A stretch of DNA of 25,679 nt from Syntrophaceae bacterium UBA2251 (GCA_002347815.1 DDXV01000045.1:60941-86619), one strand, 5' to 3'. Positions 7,724 to 16,356 are shown, numbered from the stretch's first letter. Made by a program: numbers and translations. The notes: a model not told the origin generated them from the letters alone.

Positions 7724-8476
7724 GTGAATGAAATTTCGACGGTCGCGGCAGGCATGGGCGGTCAGTTCCACGGCAGCCTGCTCAACATGATCCTGGACGC
7801 CGGGCTGATGGTTCAGCTCGTTCTCATCCTCCTGTTTGTTTTTTCCATCGTCTCCTGGGCGATCATCTTTCTCAAGTATCGCACGATCCGGAAGGTCAAA
7901 CAGGAAAACGCACTGTTTCTCGACGCCTATATGCGAAGCAGCAAACTGGCGGAAATCTTTCCCGAGGCGAAGAAATACGCGACATCCACCCTGGCCGCGG
8001 TCTTTCGCGCCGGCTACGGGGAACTCGTCAAACTGACCAAGGCCCGGCGGGAGCTGGCGGGGGGACGGGAAGAGGACGGGGGACTCGCCACCTTGGAGCT
8101 GCGGGGGATCGACAACGTCGAGCGGGCCCTGAACCGGGCCGCCAGCGAGGAATCCTCCAAGCTCGAAATGGCGCTCGGCTTTCTGGCCACCACCGGCAGC
8201 GCCTCGCCGTTCATCGGCCTGTTCGGCACCGTCTGGGGCATCATGGACACCTTCAAGGGGATCGGCCTGCGCGGGTCGGCCACCCTGGCCGTGGTGGCCC
8301 CGGGGATTTCGGAGGCCCTGATTGCGACCGCGGCCGGGTTGGCGGCGGCCATCCCCGCGGTCATCTTCTACAATTACTATCTGCAGCGGATCAAGGCGAT
8401 GACGGCGGAAATGGACAACTTTTCCGGCGAGTTTCTGAACATCATCGAACGCTACCAGGTGAAGAAGGGGCAATGA
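7724..8476 (+). CDS. tolQ: Tol-Pal system proton channel subunit TolQ
   Basis: This is a 250-residue MotA/TolQ/ExbB channel protein of the inner membrane. The GTG at 7724 is chosen because GGAGGGG (7710-7716) precedes it. The in-frame extension back to 7589 reads as low-complexity non-coding sequence. One membrane segment lies at about residues 28-50. A cytoplasmic stretch with a gly-rich insertion follows, and then two further segments in FIGLFGTVWGIMDTFKGI and ISEALIATAAGLAAAIPAV, which are the channel signature. TolQ with TolR uses the proton motive force to energise TolA. Its stop overlaps the tolR start by four bases. Confidence 0.95.
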   Translation: MNEISTVAAGMGGQFHGSLLNMILDAGLMVQLVLILLFVFSIVSWAIIFLKYRTIRKVKQENALFLDAYMRSSKLAEIFPEAKKYATSTLAAVFRAGYGELVKLTKARRELAGGREEDGGLATLELRGIDNVERALNRAASEESSKLEMALGFLATTGSASPFIGLFGTVWGIMDTFKGIGLRGSATLAVVAPGISEALIATAAGLAAAIPAVIFYNYYLQRIKAMTAEMDNFSGEFLNIIERYQVKKGQ

Positions 8477-8901
8477 TGCCGGCGAGAAGAAGACGCCCAT
8501 CCCTCGAGGACCGGCCGATGGCGGACATCAACGTGACGCCGCTCGTCGACGTCATGCTGGTGCTCCTCGTCATCTTCATGGTGACGGCTCCCATGATGCA
8601 GATGGGCATCGATGTGAACCTGCCCCGGGTGCAGTCCAAAAGCATCGACGTGGCCGAGGAGAAGATCGTGCTGTCCGTCAACGCCCAGCGGGAACTCTTC
8701 CTCAACAAGATTCGGGTTCCGCTGGGTGAGCTCCGCCCGAAGCTCGAGGCGATTTTTGCCGCGCGCATCGAGCGGGAGGTGTTTTTGCGGGCCGACCGGA
8801 CCGTTCCCTACGGGTTCGTGGTCGAGGTGATGTCCGAGGTGCGCCGGGCGGGTATCGACAAACTGGGCATGATCACCGAAGCCCCCGAGGAGCGGGGATG
8901 A
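8473..8901 (+). CDS. tolR: Tol-Pal system protein TolR (ExbD/TolR family)
   Basis: This 142-residue protein has a short basic N-terminus, one membrane helix and a periplasmic domain. The helix region DINVTPLVDVMLVLLVIFMV contains Asp26, the equivalent of the proton-carrying E. coli TolR Asp23. The periplasmic part ends with LRADRTVPYGFVVEVMSEVRRAGIDKLGMIT, typical of ExbD/TolR. It overlaps tolQ and tolA by four bases each (ATGA arrangement). Confidence 0.95.
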   Translation: MMPARRRRPSLEDRPMADINVTPLVDVMLVLLVIFMVTAPMMQMGIDVNLPRVQSKSIDVAEEKIVLSVNAQRELFLNKIRVPLGELRPKLEAIFAARIEREVFLRADRTVPYGFVVEVMSEVRRAGIDKLGMITEAPEERG

Positions 8902-9638
8902 TGTCCGCATCCCCTCTCACGGAGAATCCGGGCGGGGGGGGATCCCTTTCGGGGATGCTTTGGCTGTCCCTGACCCTGCACCTGGCGTTGGTTTCCGTCA
9001 TTCTTTCCCTGCCCCCCCTCCCCCCGGCGAAGCTGACCCTGGGGCCGGTCTATTCCGTGGAACTGGTGAGCGCCCCGCCGGGGCTCCCTGCGCCGTCATC
9101 CGATCTTTCCCCCGAGATCCTGAGACCGGAAGCGGGCCGACCCGCCGCGGTTCTGAAGAACACTCAGGCATTGGCCCTTCCCGAGCGCCGGACCGAGGCG
9201 CTGAAAAGACGTCCGGAGGCGGCGGACGCCGCCGTCGAGGCGATTCGCAGAAAAGTGGCGGCCCAGCCGCCGGCCGTTCCCGCGCCCCGGGTGACGGCGG
9301 AGACGACGACGCCGACGGAGGGGAAGGCCGGCGGGGCGGAGCGACAGATGCAGGCGCGGCGATACGCGGCGCTGGTTTCCCAACTCGTCTGGAGCCAATG
9401 GGCCTTTCCCCGGGACAGTCTGCTGCCCGCGGGCAGCGAGGCCGTGGTGCACGTAACGGTGCTGGCCAACGGAACCGTTGCCCGGATGGATTTCGAGAAA
9501 CGCTCGGGCAACCGCTACTTCGACGAGTCGGCCCTGAAGGCCATCCGGAAGGCCAGCCCCTTTCCCGCGCTGCCCGCCGAAATCGGCGGCGGACGTCTGG
9601 AGGTCGGCATCCGCTTTCACCCCTCGCGCGGGCAATGA
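8898..9638 (+). CDS. tolA: TolA-like energy-transducing protein with TonB C-terminal domain
   Basis: This 246-residue protein has an N-terminal inner-membrane anchor (LSLTLHLALVSVILSL, about residues 23-38), a proline/alanine-rich periplasmic stalk (about 45-150) and a C-terminal TonB/TolA fold (about 155-246) with FDESALKAIRKASPFP. Its place between tolR and tolB identifies it as the TolA position, the link from the TolQR motor to TolB and Pal. It is shorter than E. coli TolA (421 residues) because the long alanine/lysine helix is replaced by a short stalk. The C-terminus looks more TonB-like, which is common outside gammaproteobacteria. Confidence 0.9.
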   Translation: MMSASPLTENPGGGGSLSGMLWLSLTLHLALVSVILSLPPLPPAKLTLGPVYSVELVSAPPGLPAPSSDLSPEILRPEAGRPAAVLKNTQALALPERRTEALKRRPEAADAAVEAIRRKVAAQPPAVPAPRVTAETTTPTEGKAGGAERQMQARRYAALVSQLVWSQWAFPRDSLLPAGSEAVVHVTVLANGTVARMDFEKRSGNRYFDESALKAIRKASPFPALPAEIGGGRLEVGIRFHPSRGQ

Positions 9639-9652
9639 AGGACGGAGGGACG

Positions 9653-10984
9653 ATGATCTTTAGAGGTTTCTGCGCGCTTCTCCTGAGCCTGGGGATCTTC
9701 CTGGGCGGGGCCACAACGCCGGGGTGGGCGGCGGAAGCGGCGGAGCGCGTTTACATCGACATCGATTCCCCCCACTTCCAGAAGTTCCCCCTCGCCGTGA
9801 CCCCCTTTTACGCACTCGGCTCGTCCCCGGAGGGGGCGGAGCTTTCCCGCTCGTTTTCCGCGTCGTTGACGGAGATGCTCGCGATTACGAACTTTTTCCA
9901 ACTGATCCCGCCGACGGCCTTTCTGGAAGATCCGGCCCAGGCCGACAGCACGCTCCAGGGAACCCATTTTCCCGATTGGCGCGCCATCGGGGCGGAGTAC
10001 CTCGTCAAGGGCGGCTACCGGGTTCGGGGGCAGGAGTTGACGGCGGAATTCCGGCTCTTCGACGTCGTCCGGGGGGAGGTGGTCCGCGACAAACGGTACG
10101 TGGGCACGCTGGCCGACAGAAAGGCCATGGTCCAGAAGTTCGCCGGGGAAATCCTGTTCGCGCTCACCGGCGACGGGGGCGTGTTCGACACAAAAATCGC
10201 CTTCGTCTTGAAGCCCGGGCGTGAGGGGGAGATTCACACCGTCAACTTTGACGGTTCGGACCTGACGCGCTTCACCCAGTGGAAGACCCTGACCCTGTCG
10301 CCGCGCTGGTCGCCCGGGGGACGCTACCTGACCTACACCTCCTACCGTGACGGCAATCCGGACCTTTACGTGCAGGGGTATCCGGGGGGCGGAACGAAGA
10401 AGATCGCCGCTTTTCCCGGCCTGAACCTGGCCGGACCCTGGTCGGCGGACGGTCAGCGGATGCTGCTCACCCTGAGCCGGGACGGCAATCAGGAGATCTA
10501 TGTCATGTCCCTGGAGGACGGTCGGCTCGAGCGCTTGACCCATAGCGCCGCCATCGACGTCTCTCCATCCTGGTCGCCGGACGGTCGGAGCATCGCGTTC
10601 GTGTCGAACCGCTCGGGATCGCCTCAGATTTACGTCATGAACCGCGAGGGGGGGGAAGTGCGCCGCCTCACGTACGAGGGCGGCTACAACACCTCCCCAT
10701 CCTGGTCTCCGAAGGGGGATCGGATCGCCTTTGAAGCGCGGGTGGGCGGCTCGTTCCAGATCCATACGATCCGTGTGGATGGGAGCGACCAGATGCCCCT
10801 GACGACGGACGGCGGGGATCACGAGTCGCCGTCCTGGTCGCCGGACGGGCGCTACCTCTCATTCAGCACCCGCGGGGGAGGGGTGAGTCGGATTTGCGTC
10901 ATGAACGCCAACGGGACGGGGAAAAGGGTTCTGGTGGAGGCGCCGGGCTGCCTGGTCCCCGCCTGGTCCCCGCGGCTGCCCTGA
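9653..10984 (+). CDS. tolB: Tol-Pal system periplasmic protein TolB
   Basis: The protein has 443 residues from the ATG at 9653, which has GGAGGG just upstream and gives a clean signal peptide ending near GWAAEA. An alternative ATG at 9635 overlaps the tolA stop and would add six residues. The N-terminal alpha/beta domain (about residues 30-170) is followed by a beta-propeller of repeated SPSWSPDG-type blades (WSPGGRYL, WSADGQRM, WSPDGRSI, WSPKGDRI, WSPDGRYL). TolB shuttles between Pal and outer-membrane proteins in the periplasm. The 674-residue frame that begins inside tolA is not the real extent. Confidence 0.95.
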   Translation: MIFRGFCALLLSLGIFLGGATTPGWAAEAAERVYIDIDSPHFQKFPLAVTPFYALGSSPEGAELSRSFSASLTEMLAITNFFQLIPPTAFLEDPAQADSTLQGTHFPDWRAIGAEYLVKGGYRVRGQELTAEFRLFDVVRGEVVRDKRYVGTLADRKAMVQKFAGEILFALTGDGGVFDTKIAFVLKPGREGEIHTVNFDGSDLTRFTQWKTLTLSPRWSPGGRYLTYTSYRDGNPDLYVQGYPGGGTKKIAAFPGLNLAGPWSADGQRMLLTLSRDGNQEIYVMSLEDGRLERLTHSAAIDVSPSWSPDGRSIAFVSNRSGSPQIYVMNREGGEVRRLTYEGGYNTSPSWSPKGDRIAFEARVGGSFQIHTIRVDGSDQMPLTTDGGDHESPSWSPDGRYLSFSTRGGGVSRICVMNANGTGKRVLVEAPGCLVPAWSPRLP

Positions 10985-11058
10985 CCGGCGTCAAAAGGGC
11001 GTTTTTCTGGTTGACCTGCACCGGCGGAGTATGATTAAAGAAGCACGTGGTGTCGCGT

Positions 11059-11097
11059 TTCCGGGCAGATACGGCAAAAGGCCCGGAACATTTTATT
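11059..11097 (+). promoter_or_regulatory. Hairpin in the tolB-pal intergenic region
   Basis: A perfect 8-base inverted repeat, TTCCGGGC (11059-11066) and GCCCGGAA (11081-11088), with a 14-base loop, is followed by CATTTTATT. It lies 43 bases upstream of the pal start, in the only sizeable gap (155 bases) before pal. It could act as a weak terminator, RNA-processing site or mRNA stabiliser. A TATGAT (11030-11035) upstream lacks a well-placed -35. Confidence 0.45.
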
Positions 11098-11139
11098 ATG
11101 GCGTCGTTTTCCTCTGTTTTCGAGAAAGGAGTGTGCGGA

Positions 11140-11826
11140 ATGAATGAAAATCGGACGAGGATGAGAGTGCTGGCCTGTCTGCTCTGTCTCGCGATGATGG
11201 TTGTTTTGGGGTGTGCGACGACATCGTCCCAGAGAAAAGAGGCCCTGGTGGAAGGGGAGCAGGCGGTTGCCGCCGAGCAGACGGGAGCCGTCGTGGAAAC
11301 GGCCGAGCAGACGGGAGCCGTCGTGGAAACGGCCAAGCCGGAGGAACCGGAACCGCTGATCGAGGAGACCGTGGCGAAGCCCGAAGCCGCCGCGCCGCAA
11401 CTGGCCGCAACGGAGGCCGCGGCCGAGCCGGCGCCCCCGGTTCCGGCGGCAAAGCCGGCCGCAACGGTTTCCGTCGCGAGCGAGGCGCCTTCCTGGGAGA
11501 ACATCCCCTTCGATTATGATAAGTTCAACCTGAAACCGGAGGCGAGGGTCCTGCTCGACAAGCTGGGCGAGTGGCTGCTCAGGAACAAGGACTATACCGT
11601 CGTCATCGAGGGGCACTGCGACGAGCGGGGCACCACGGAATACAACTTGGCCCTGGGTGAGCGGAGGGCCATGGAGGCGAAGGCCTATCTGACCGGGCTG
11701 GGTGTGGAGGCCGGGCGGATCAAGACCATCAGTTATGGCAAGGAGATGCCCCTCGATCCGGGCCACGATGAGGAGGCCTGGGCGAAGAACCGGCGGGACC
11801 AGTTCCTGGTTCAACTCCCCCGTTAA
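11140..11826 (+). CDS. pal: Peptidoglycan-associated lipoprotein Pal
   Basis: The protein has 228 residues from the ATG at 11140, preceded by AAAGGAG. The signal peptide ends in a lipobox VVLGC with lipidated Cys25. A long acidic, alanine/proline-rich linker (about 30-118) leads to an OmpA-like peptidoglycan-binding domain with IPFDYDKFNL, IEGHCDERGTTEYNLALGERRA and KNRRDQF. Pal anchors the outer membrane to peptidoglycan and is the outer-membrane partner of TolB/TolA. It is longer than E. coli Pal (173 residues) because of the linker, part of which is a perfect tandem duplication (11272-11331). Confidence 0.96.
   Translation: MNENRTRMRVLACLLCLAMMVVLGCATTSSQRKEALVEGEQAVAAEQTGAVVETAEQTGAVVETAKPEEPEPLIEETVAKPEAAAPQLAATEAAAEPAPPVPAAKPAATVSVASEAPSWENIPFDYDKFNLKPEARVLLDKLGEWLLRNKDYTVVIEGHCDERGTTEYNLALGERRAMEAKAYLTGLGVEAGRIKTISYGKEMPLDPGHDEEAWAKNRRDQFLVQLPR
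11272..11331 (+). repeat. Perfect 30-bp tandem duplication inside pal
   Basis: Units 11272-11301 and 11302-11331 are identical at all 30 bases and encode the decapeptide AEQTGAVVET twice in the Pal linker. Identity at third codon positions points to a recent duplication. Confidence 0.95.
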
Positions 11827-11845
11827 GCGCGTGAGGGTGTTTTAA

Positions 11846-12721
11846 GTGAGAAAACCGTTATCGCTCGTTCCGCTGGCGGTCTTTCTGCTCCTGGCGGGCT
11901 GCGCCAGCCAGCAGGATCTGAAGCGCGTCCATGCCGAACTCGACCAGAAAATCGCCGCCGTGGATCAGAAGGCGGCGCGCCTCGAGCAGGAAGACCTGAA
12001 ACGCCAGGAGGCGATGGCGGCCCTGACGCGGGAGGTTGGCCAGAACCGGGACGACATCACGGCCGTCCGCAAGGCCCAGGCCTCCCAGGGGGCGGACATG
12101 ACGGAGCTGCGGGATCAGGTTCAGCAGCTCCGGGGAACGGTGGAGGGGCTCCAGAAGGATGTGGCCGTCCTTTCCGGACGGGCCGGCCGCAAGGACGAAG
12201 AGGTGAAGGACCTCCGCGAGCGGCTGGACGCCGCGGTGTTCAAGGTGAATTTCATCGAGAACTTCCTCGGCATCGGCAAGAAGGAAGACCGGTCGGAGAA
12301 CGGCGACAAATCCGGAAAGTCCGTGCGCGAGAGCCTCAAGGGCAAGACGGACAAGGATTCCCTGTATGCCCTGGCCTACGAAACCTTCAAGGAGGGCCGT
12401 TACGAAAAGGCCCGGGAGGAGTTCCAGAACTTTCTCAAGGCCCATCCCGGGACGGAGTATTCGGACAACGCCCAATTCTGGATCGGGGAGTGCTATTACC
12501 TGGAACGAAAATACGAAAAGGCCATTCTGGAATACGAAAAGGTGGTCAAGGGGTATCCCGAGGGCGACCGGGCGCCCCATGCCCTCCTGAAACAGGGGCT
12601 CTGTTTCCAGAGCCTGGGCGACCAGTCGTCCGCCCGCCTCATCCTGCAGCAGGTCATCCGGGCGTATCCCAACACGAGTTCGGCCCGGATCGCCCGGGCG
12701 AAGCTCATGGAGATCAAATAA
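11846..12721 (+). CDS. cpoB: Tol-Pal associated lipoprotein/periplasmic protein CpoB (YbgF)
   Basis: This 291-residue protein starts with GTG at 11846. The signal sequence ends LLLAGC (Cys19), so unlike E. coli CpoB it appears to be a lipoprotein. Residues about 25-130 form a heptad-rich coiled coil (many Q, E, K and L), the trimerisation region. Residues about 170-291 are TPR repeats (ALAYETFKEGRYEKAREEF, FWIGECYYLERKYEKAILEY, HALLKQGLCFQSLGDQSSA). CpoB coordinates Tol function with peptidoglycan synthesis during division. It is the last gene of tolQRAB-pal-cpoB and a terminator follows. Confidence 0.93.
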   Translation: MRKPLSLVPLAVFLLLAGCASQQDLKRVHAELDQKIAAVDQKAARLEQEDLKRQEAMAALTREVGQNRDDITAVRKAQASQGADMTELRDQVQQLRGTVEGLQKDVAVLSGRAGRKDEEVKDLRERLDAAVFKVNFIENFLGIGKKEDRSENGDKSGKSVRESLKGKTDKDSLYALAYETFKEGRYEKAREEFQNFLKAHPGTEYSDNAQFWIGECYYLERKYEKAILEYEKVVKGYPEGDRAPHALLKQGLCFQSLGDQSSARLILQQVIRAYPNTSSARIARAKLMEIK

Positions 12722-12747
12722 GCGCAAACCCCAGCCGCCGAGATCGT

Positions 12748-12772
12748 ACGGCCCCCCTGCGGGGCCGTTTTT
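12748..12772 (+). terminator. Rho-independent terminator of the tol-pal operon
   Basis: An 8-bp perfect stem, ACGGCCCC (12748-12755) with GGGGCCGT (12761-12768), a 5-base loop and five T residues (12768-12772), located 27 bases after the cpoB stop. Confidence 0.92.
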
Positions 12773-12818
12773 CGTGGCGGCCGCAAAGCCGGCTCGACGG
12801 GCGTTGTCCGGGGACCGC

Positions 12819-12833
12819 GCGCCGGGCCGGCGC
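12819..12833 (-). terminator. GC-rich hairpin just after the LolB-like gene
   Basis: A perfect palindrome with 6-base arms and a 3-base centre, two bases past the minus-strand stop codon at 12835. There is no T tract, so it is at best a weak terminator or a 3'-end stabiliser of the four-gene minus-strand operon. Confidence 0.3.
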
Positions 12834-12834
12834 C

Positions 12835-13674
12835 TCAGGGAGGCCCCGCCGGAAGCCTTCGGGGCAGGGTTCCCGGCGGGATGGGGAGATCGAACCGTCC
12901 CGGGACGGTGTCCGGGGAGAGGACCGGGTCGGTGAAACGGACCGTCATGACGGTTGCGGGCGGGCCGGGGGCGGTGAAACGGATCCGCATCGGCCAGGGA
13001 CGTCCGGAAAGGAGGCGGTGATCCTCGAACCGGACCGTGTAGACCTCTCTGCCGTCCTCAGCGAAACGGGTGCAGCGCTGCACGTGGCGGGACGTCGGGT
13101 CGGTCCACAGGGTCAGGCGTTTCCCGTCTGGATCGAACAGATCGAGACGTCCGGCGTCCATGTCCGCCTCCGGGACTGTCTGCACGGAGGTCATGCCTTC
13201 ACCCGGCGGACAGGCCCCCCGCAGGAGCGCGATCAGCTCCCCGCCGGACAGTCCGATCGGCAGGAAGGAGGCCAGATTCTCCCGGGTCGGCGCGCCCGTC
13301 CAGTAGGCCTTTTCCCCCGGGACCGAGATTTGCAGACGGCTTCCCGCCAAGGTCATGAAGAAGTCGGGCGGTCCCAGGAGGGGAAGGTGCTCGACGCGCA
13401 AGGCGTCGGGCCACCGCATGAGGATCGCGGTCTTCAGGGGATAAGCGCCCCGGTCTCCGGACAGTTCGATGCGGGCCAGGGCGTGAAAGGCGCCGTCGAA
13501 GCGGTCGGTCGCGGCGAGCGTCGCCAAGGTGTTTTCGGGGACTGCCCGGACCGGCGGCGGCCGGCGGACGCCGGCCGGCGGTCTGCACCCCGCGACGCAC
13601 AGCATCAGGACAGCGAGCAGGAGGAGGGCGGCTTTGTTGTGTGGGGCAGGGCTTTGGGGAACGGCGGTTTGCAT
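12835..13674 (-). CDS. LolB-like outer-membrane lipoprotein
   Basis: This 279-residue protein has a signal peptide ending CVAGC (lipidated Cys30) and a body that fits the LolA/LolB half-barrel superfamily. RIELSGDRGAYPLKTAILMRWPDALRVEHLPLLGPP and LPIGLSGGELIALLRGACPP are reminiscent of LolB's conserved strands and its PLG and IPV/L-W-G segments. LolB receives lipoproteins from LolA and inserts them into the outer membrane. An alternative label is the DUF4292 family of the same fold. It begins nine bases after the stop of the TPR lipoprotein and has no strong ribosome site, suggesting coupling. The lipoprotein nature is sure; LolB function is an inference. Confidence 0.7.
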   Translation of the reverse strand: MQTAVPQSPAPHNKAALLLLAVLMLCVAGCRPPAGVRRPPPVRAVPENTLATLAATDRFDGAFHALARIELSGDRGAYPLKTAILMRWPDALRVEHLPLLGPPDFFMTLAGSRLQISVPGEKAYWTGAPTRENLASFLPIGLSGGELIALLRGACPPGEGMTSVQTVPEADMDAGRLDLFDPDGKRLTLWTDPTSRHVQRCTRFAEDGREVYTVRFEDHRLLSGRPWPMRIRFTAPGPPATVMTVRFTDPVLSPDTVPGRFDLPIPPGTLPRRLPAGPP

Positions 13675-13683
13675 GCGTGTGGA

Positions 13684-15408
13684 TTATTTTCTCTTTTGCA
13701 GATCCTGGATCTTTTTCTTCAGGGACGCGCCGTCCGGGGTCAGCTCGAGTGCCCGGGCGTAGGCCTCCAGCGCCTCCCGGGAGCGCCCCGCCTTGGCGTA
13801 CGCGTCGCCCAGATGCTCGGCGACGGTGGCATCTCCGGGCAGGAGCTCGGCGGCCTCCTTCAGATATTTGACGGCCAGGTCCAGCTTGTTCTGACGGAAA
13901 TAGAGCCACCCCAGACTGTCGATGATGAAGCCGCTCCCCGGTGAGATCTTCAGCGCCCGGCGGATCATTCGTTCCGCCTCCTTGAGATGGATGCCCCGGT
14001 CGGCGTAGCTGTAACCGATGAAGTTGAGGGCTTCGGCATGGTTCGGATCGATCTTGAGAACCTGTTCCATGGCCTGGATGCCCGCTTCGAAGCGGTTGGT
14101 CTTCTCGTACAGGACGCCGCGACGGTAATAGAGATCCGTACTTTCCGGAGAGAATCGGAGCCCCTCCGTCAGGCAGTCCTCCGCCGCCTGGAGGTTCTTC
14201 TGCTCCTCGTGGAGCTGTGACAGATACAGGTACAGGGCGGGAAGCGCGACGTTCAGGGTCAGGGCTTCCCGGATGGAGGCGACGGCCGCGTCCTTCTGCC
14301 CCTGCCGGTTCAGGATCATGCCGATCCGGATGCGGGCGTTTCCGAAATAATCAGAGCTCACCGGCACCCGCCGGTATTCCTCCAGGGCCTTGGGGAAGTC
14401 TGCCTTCTCTTCGTAGGCGGAGGCGAGCAGGTAGGTCAGCTTCGCGTCTTCGGGGCGCTCCAGAAGCAGCGCCAGGAACAGTTCAATGGCCTGATCGGGC
14501 CGGCCCTTTTCCAGATAGACGATCCCCAGGGCCAGGCGGGCCTCCTTGTGCGAACGGTCCTGGCCGAGGATCGCCGTGAAGGCCTGCTCCGCCTCCCCGA
14601 AGTTCTGCTCGCTCAGATAGAGCTGTCCCAGCCGCAGCCGCACCGTGATCCGGTTCGGATACGTCGCCAGAAAATCCCGGTAGAGCTGAATGGCCAGATC
14701 GGTGCGCCGCTGGCGTTCGTAGAGACCGCCCAGATCCAGCAGGACGGCCTCCCACAGGGGCTTCAGGGCCAGCGTTTTCCTGAACCCCGCCTCCGCCTCC
14801 GTGAGAAGGCCCATGTCCGTCTGCACCCGGGCCAGATAATAGTTGCCCATGGGGTGCTCGGGGTTGATCTCGAGAAGCTTCCGGAAGTGTTCCACCGCCT
14901 TGTCATACCGATGGCTGTCCGCATAGATCGTCCCCAGGTAGAGGTGCGCGGTTTCGTTGACGGGATCGAGCTCGATGATCCGGCGATACCGGCGCAGGGC
15001 GTTTTTCGTGTCCTGGACGTTCAGATACAGGCCGCCGGAGAGGAGGTGGACGTCGATGTCGTCCGGATGGCGGAGGAGGGTCTTGTCACACAGGGCGATC
15101 GCTTTGGCGGGATTTCCCTTTTCCAGATAAAGGGGGGCCAGTTCGAGGGTGATGGCGGGGGCGTAGGGATCGTATCCCATGGCCGTCTCCAGTTCCCGGA
15201 TGGCCTCGTCGGTCTTTCCGTCCAAGGCCAGAAAAATGCCGACCGAATAGTGGTAGGCCGCCTCCCGCGAGGTCTGGGCCTCGGCCGGTTCCGCGGCCGG
15301 AGGCGCCGGCGGCGTCAGGGGGGCACACCCGCCGAGCGCACCCATCAACACGAGGATCAGCACGCCTTTCCTTAGAAGATTGAGGTTCATTCGGGCGGGT
15401 TTTCTCAT
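13684..15408 (-). CDS. Multi-TPR outer-membrane lipoprotein (LbcA-like)
   Basis: This 574-residue protein has a lipobox LGGC (Cys28) and then tandem TPR repeats over nearly its whole length (I count roughly 14 helix pairs, such as GLYLNVQDTKNALRRYRRIIELDP and GVLYEKTNRFEAGIQAMEQV). TPR solenoids are protein-binding scaffolds. Length, lipidation and position next to a LolB-like gene all resemble Pseudomonas LbcA (PA4667, beside lolB), the lipoprotein partner that activates the protease CtpA. A ctpA homolog lies two genes upstream here. The ATG at 15408 overlaps the yibQ stop (ATGA); an in-frame ATG at 15390 is an alternative. The partnership with CtpA is inferred. Confidence 0.85.
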   Translation of the reverse strand: MRKPARMNLNLLRKGVLILVLMGALGGCAPLTPPAPPAAEPAEAQTSREAAYHYSVGIFLALDGKTDEAIRELETAMGYDPYAPAITLELAPLYLEKGNPAKAIALCDKTLLRHPDDIDVHLLSGGLYLNVQDTKNALRRYRRIIELDPVNETAHLYLGTIYADSHRYDKAVEHFRKLLEINPEHPMGNYYLARVQTDMGLLTEAEAGFRKTLALKPLWEAVLLDLGGLYERQRRTDLAIQLYRDFLATYPNRITVRLRLGQLYLSEQNFGEAEQAFTAILGQDRSHKEARLALGIVYLEKGRPDQAIELFLALLLERPEDAKLTYLLASAYEEKADFPKALEEYRRVPVSSDYFGNARIRIGMILNRQGQKDAAVASIREALTLNVALPALYLYLSQLHEEQKNLQAAEDCLTEGLRFSPESTDLYYRRGVLYEKTNRFEAGIQAMEQVLKIDPNHAEALNFIGYSYADRGIHLKEAERMIRRALKISPGSGFIIDSLGWLYFRQNKLDLAVKYLKEAAELLPGDATVAEHLGDAYAKAGRSREALEAYARALELTPDGASLKKKIQDLQKRK

Positions 15409-16322
15409 CGGCGGTGGGGATCCCCTTCCAGGAGCAGGGAGGAAAGATGCACGGTTTCCGTTCCCTCCGCCTTGAGAAAGGCCAGGGCCTCCTGCAGGGC
15501 GGCAAGGGTTTCCGGATAGGGATGACCGATCATGACCAGAACGTTCCGGCCGCCGGCCGGTCCTTTCCGCACGGCCTGCTTGAGGGTTTCGAGCGTGGCG
15601 CCCGCATCGCGGCCGTTGTCGAGAAAGATGTCACGGGCGGCGAACGGGACCCCCGCGAGGACGGCCAGGGCTTCCACGCGAGAATTGGCCGTCGTCCGGC
15701 TGTCCACGAAGTACAGGTTCCGCTTCCCGATGACCGCCAGCGCCGCGGACACTTTCCCCTCTTCCGCCATGAAGGCGGAACCCATGTGGTTATTGACGCC
15801 CCGGATATGCGGGACGGCGTCCAGGGCCCGCTCCACGCGACGGGCGATTTCCGCGTCGCTCAACGCCACCAGCAGCGCGCCTTCCCCGGGATCCTCCCCG
15901 GGGTAACCACGGGGTTCCATGGGGAGATGGAGGAGAACCTCCTGCCCGGCGTCGTGGATCATCTCCGCGGCCTCCCGGGAATGGCGTCTGTAGGGGAGGA
16001 CGGCAAAATTCAGGGGGATTCCCAGCCGGAGCAGCTCGCGCAGGGGGCGCAGGTCATGACCGATATCGTCGATGAGGATGGCGACCTTCAGGGCCGGGGC
16101 CTGGGGGGATCGGGGACTTGCGTCCGCCGGGCGCCGCTCCGCAGCCGGCGGAGAGAGGTCCGTCGGGGCGCTCTTTCCCGCCCCGGGAGGGGTTCCGTCT
16201 GGGGCCAGTGGCCGGATCGCCTCCCAGTGGCGCGTCAACGGGATGAACAGGGCCCCCGCCAAGAGGGCGAGGAACAGAACCACGACCCATCCGGTGCGTT
16301 TCTTTTTCTTCTTTTTCCCCAT
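15405..16322 (-). CDS. yibQ: YibQ-type divergent polysaccharide deacetylase (DUF610)
   Basis: This 305-residue protein has a lysine-rich start, one membrane segment (about residues 11-30), a proline-rich linker and a NodB-like alpha/beta-barrel domain of the divergent polysaccharide deacetylase family. Visible motifs are VAILIDDIGHD, LLHLPMEPRGYPGEDPG, GVNNHMGS, VDSRTTANS and VMIGHPYPET, which carry the metal-binding aspartates and histidines. The substrate is unknown; peptidoglycan or another envelope glycan is likely. The family is often found beside ctpA and envC genes. The start has AGGA five bases upstream. It lies 34 bases after ctpA and overlaps the next gene by four bases. Confidence 0.9.
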   Translation of the reverse strand: MGKKKKKKRTGWVVVLFLALLAGALFIPLTRHWEAIRPLAPDGTPPGAGKSAPTDLSPPAAERRPADASPRSPQAPALKVAILIDDIGHDLRPLRELLRLGIPLNFAVLPYRRHSREAAEMIHDAGQEVLLHLPMEPRGYPGEDPGEGALLVALSDAEIARRVERALDAVPHIRGVNNHMGSAFMAEEGKVSAALAVIGKRNLYFVDSRTTANSRVEALAVLAGVPFAARDIFLDNGRDAGATLETLKQAVRKGPAGGRNVLVMIGHPYPETLAALQEALAFLKAEGTETVHLSSLLLEGDPHRR

Positions 16323-16356
16323 GGATTCCTGAGGGGCGCCAACCTTCGGGCCGTCC

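Noticed and set aside
8960..9652. An N-terminal extension of tolB across tolA
   Set aside because: The extra residues are a shadow of tolA. TolB has a normal signal peptide and length from 9653.
11011..11035. TTGACC followed by TATGAT before pal
   Set aside because: The spacer is only 13 bases, too short for a sigma-70 promoter. It is not listed as a promoter.
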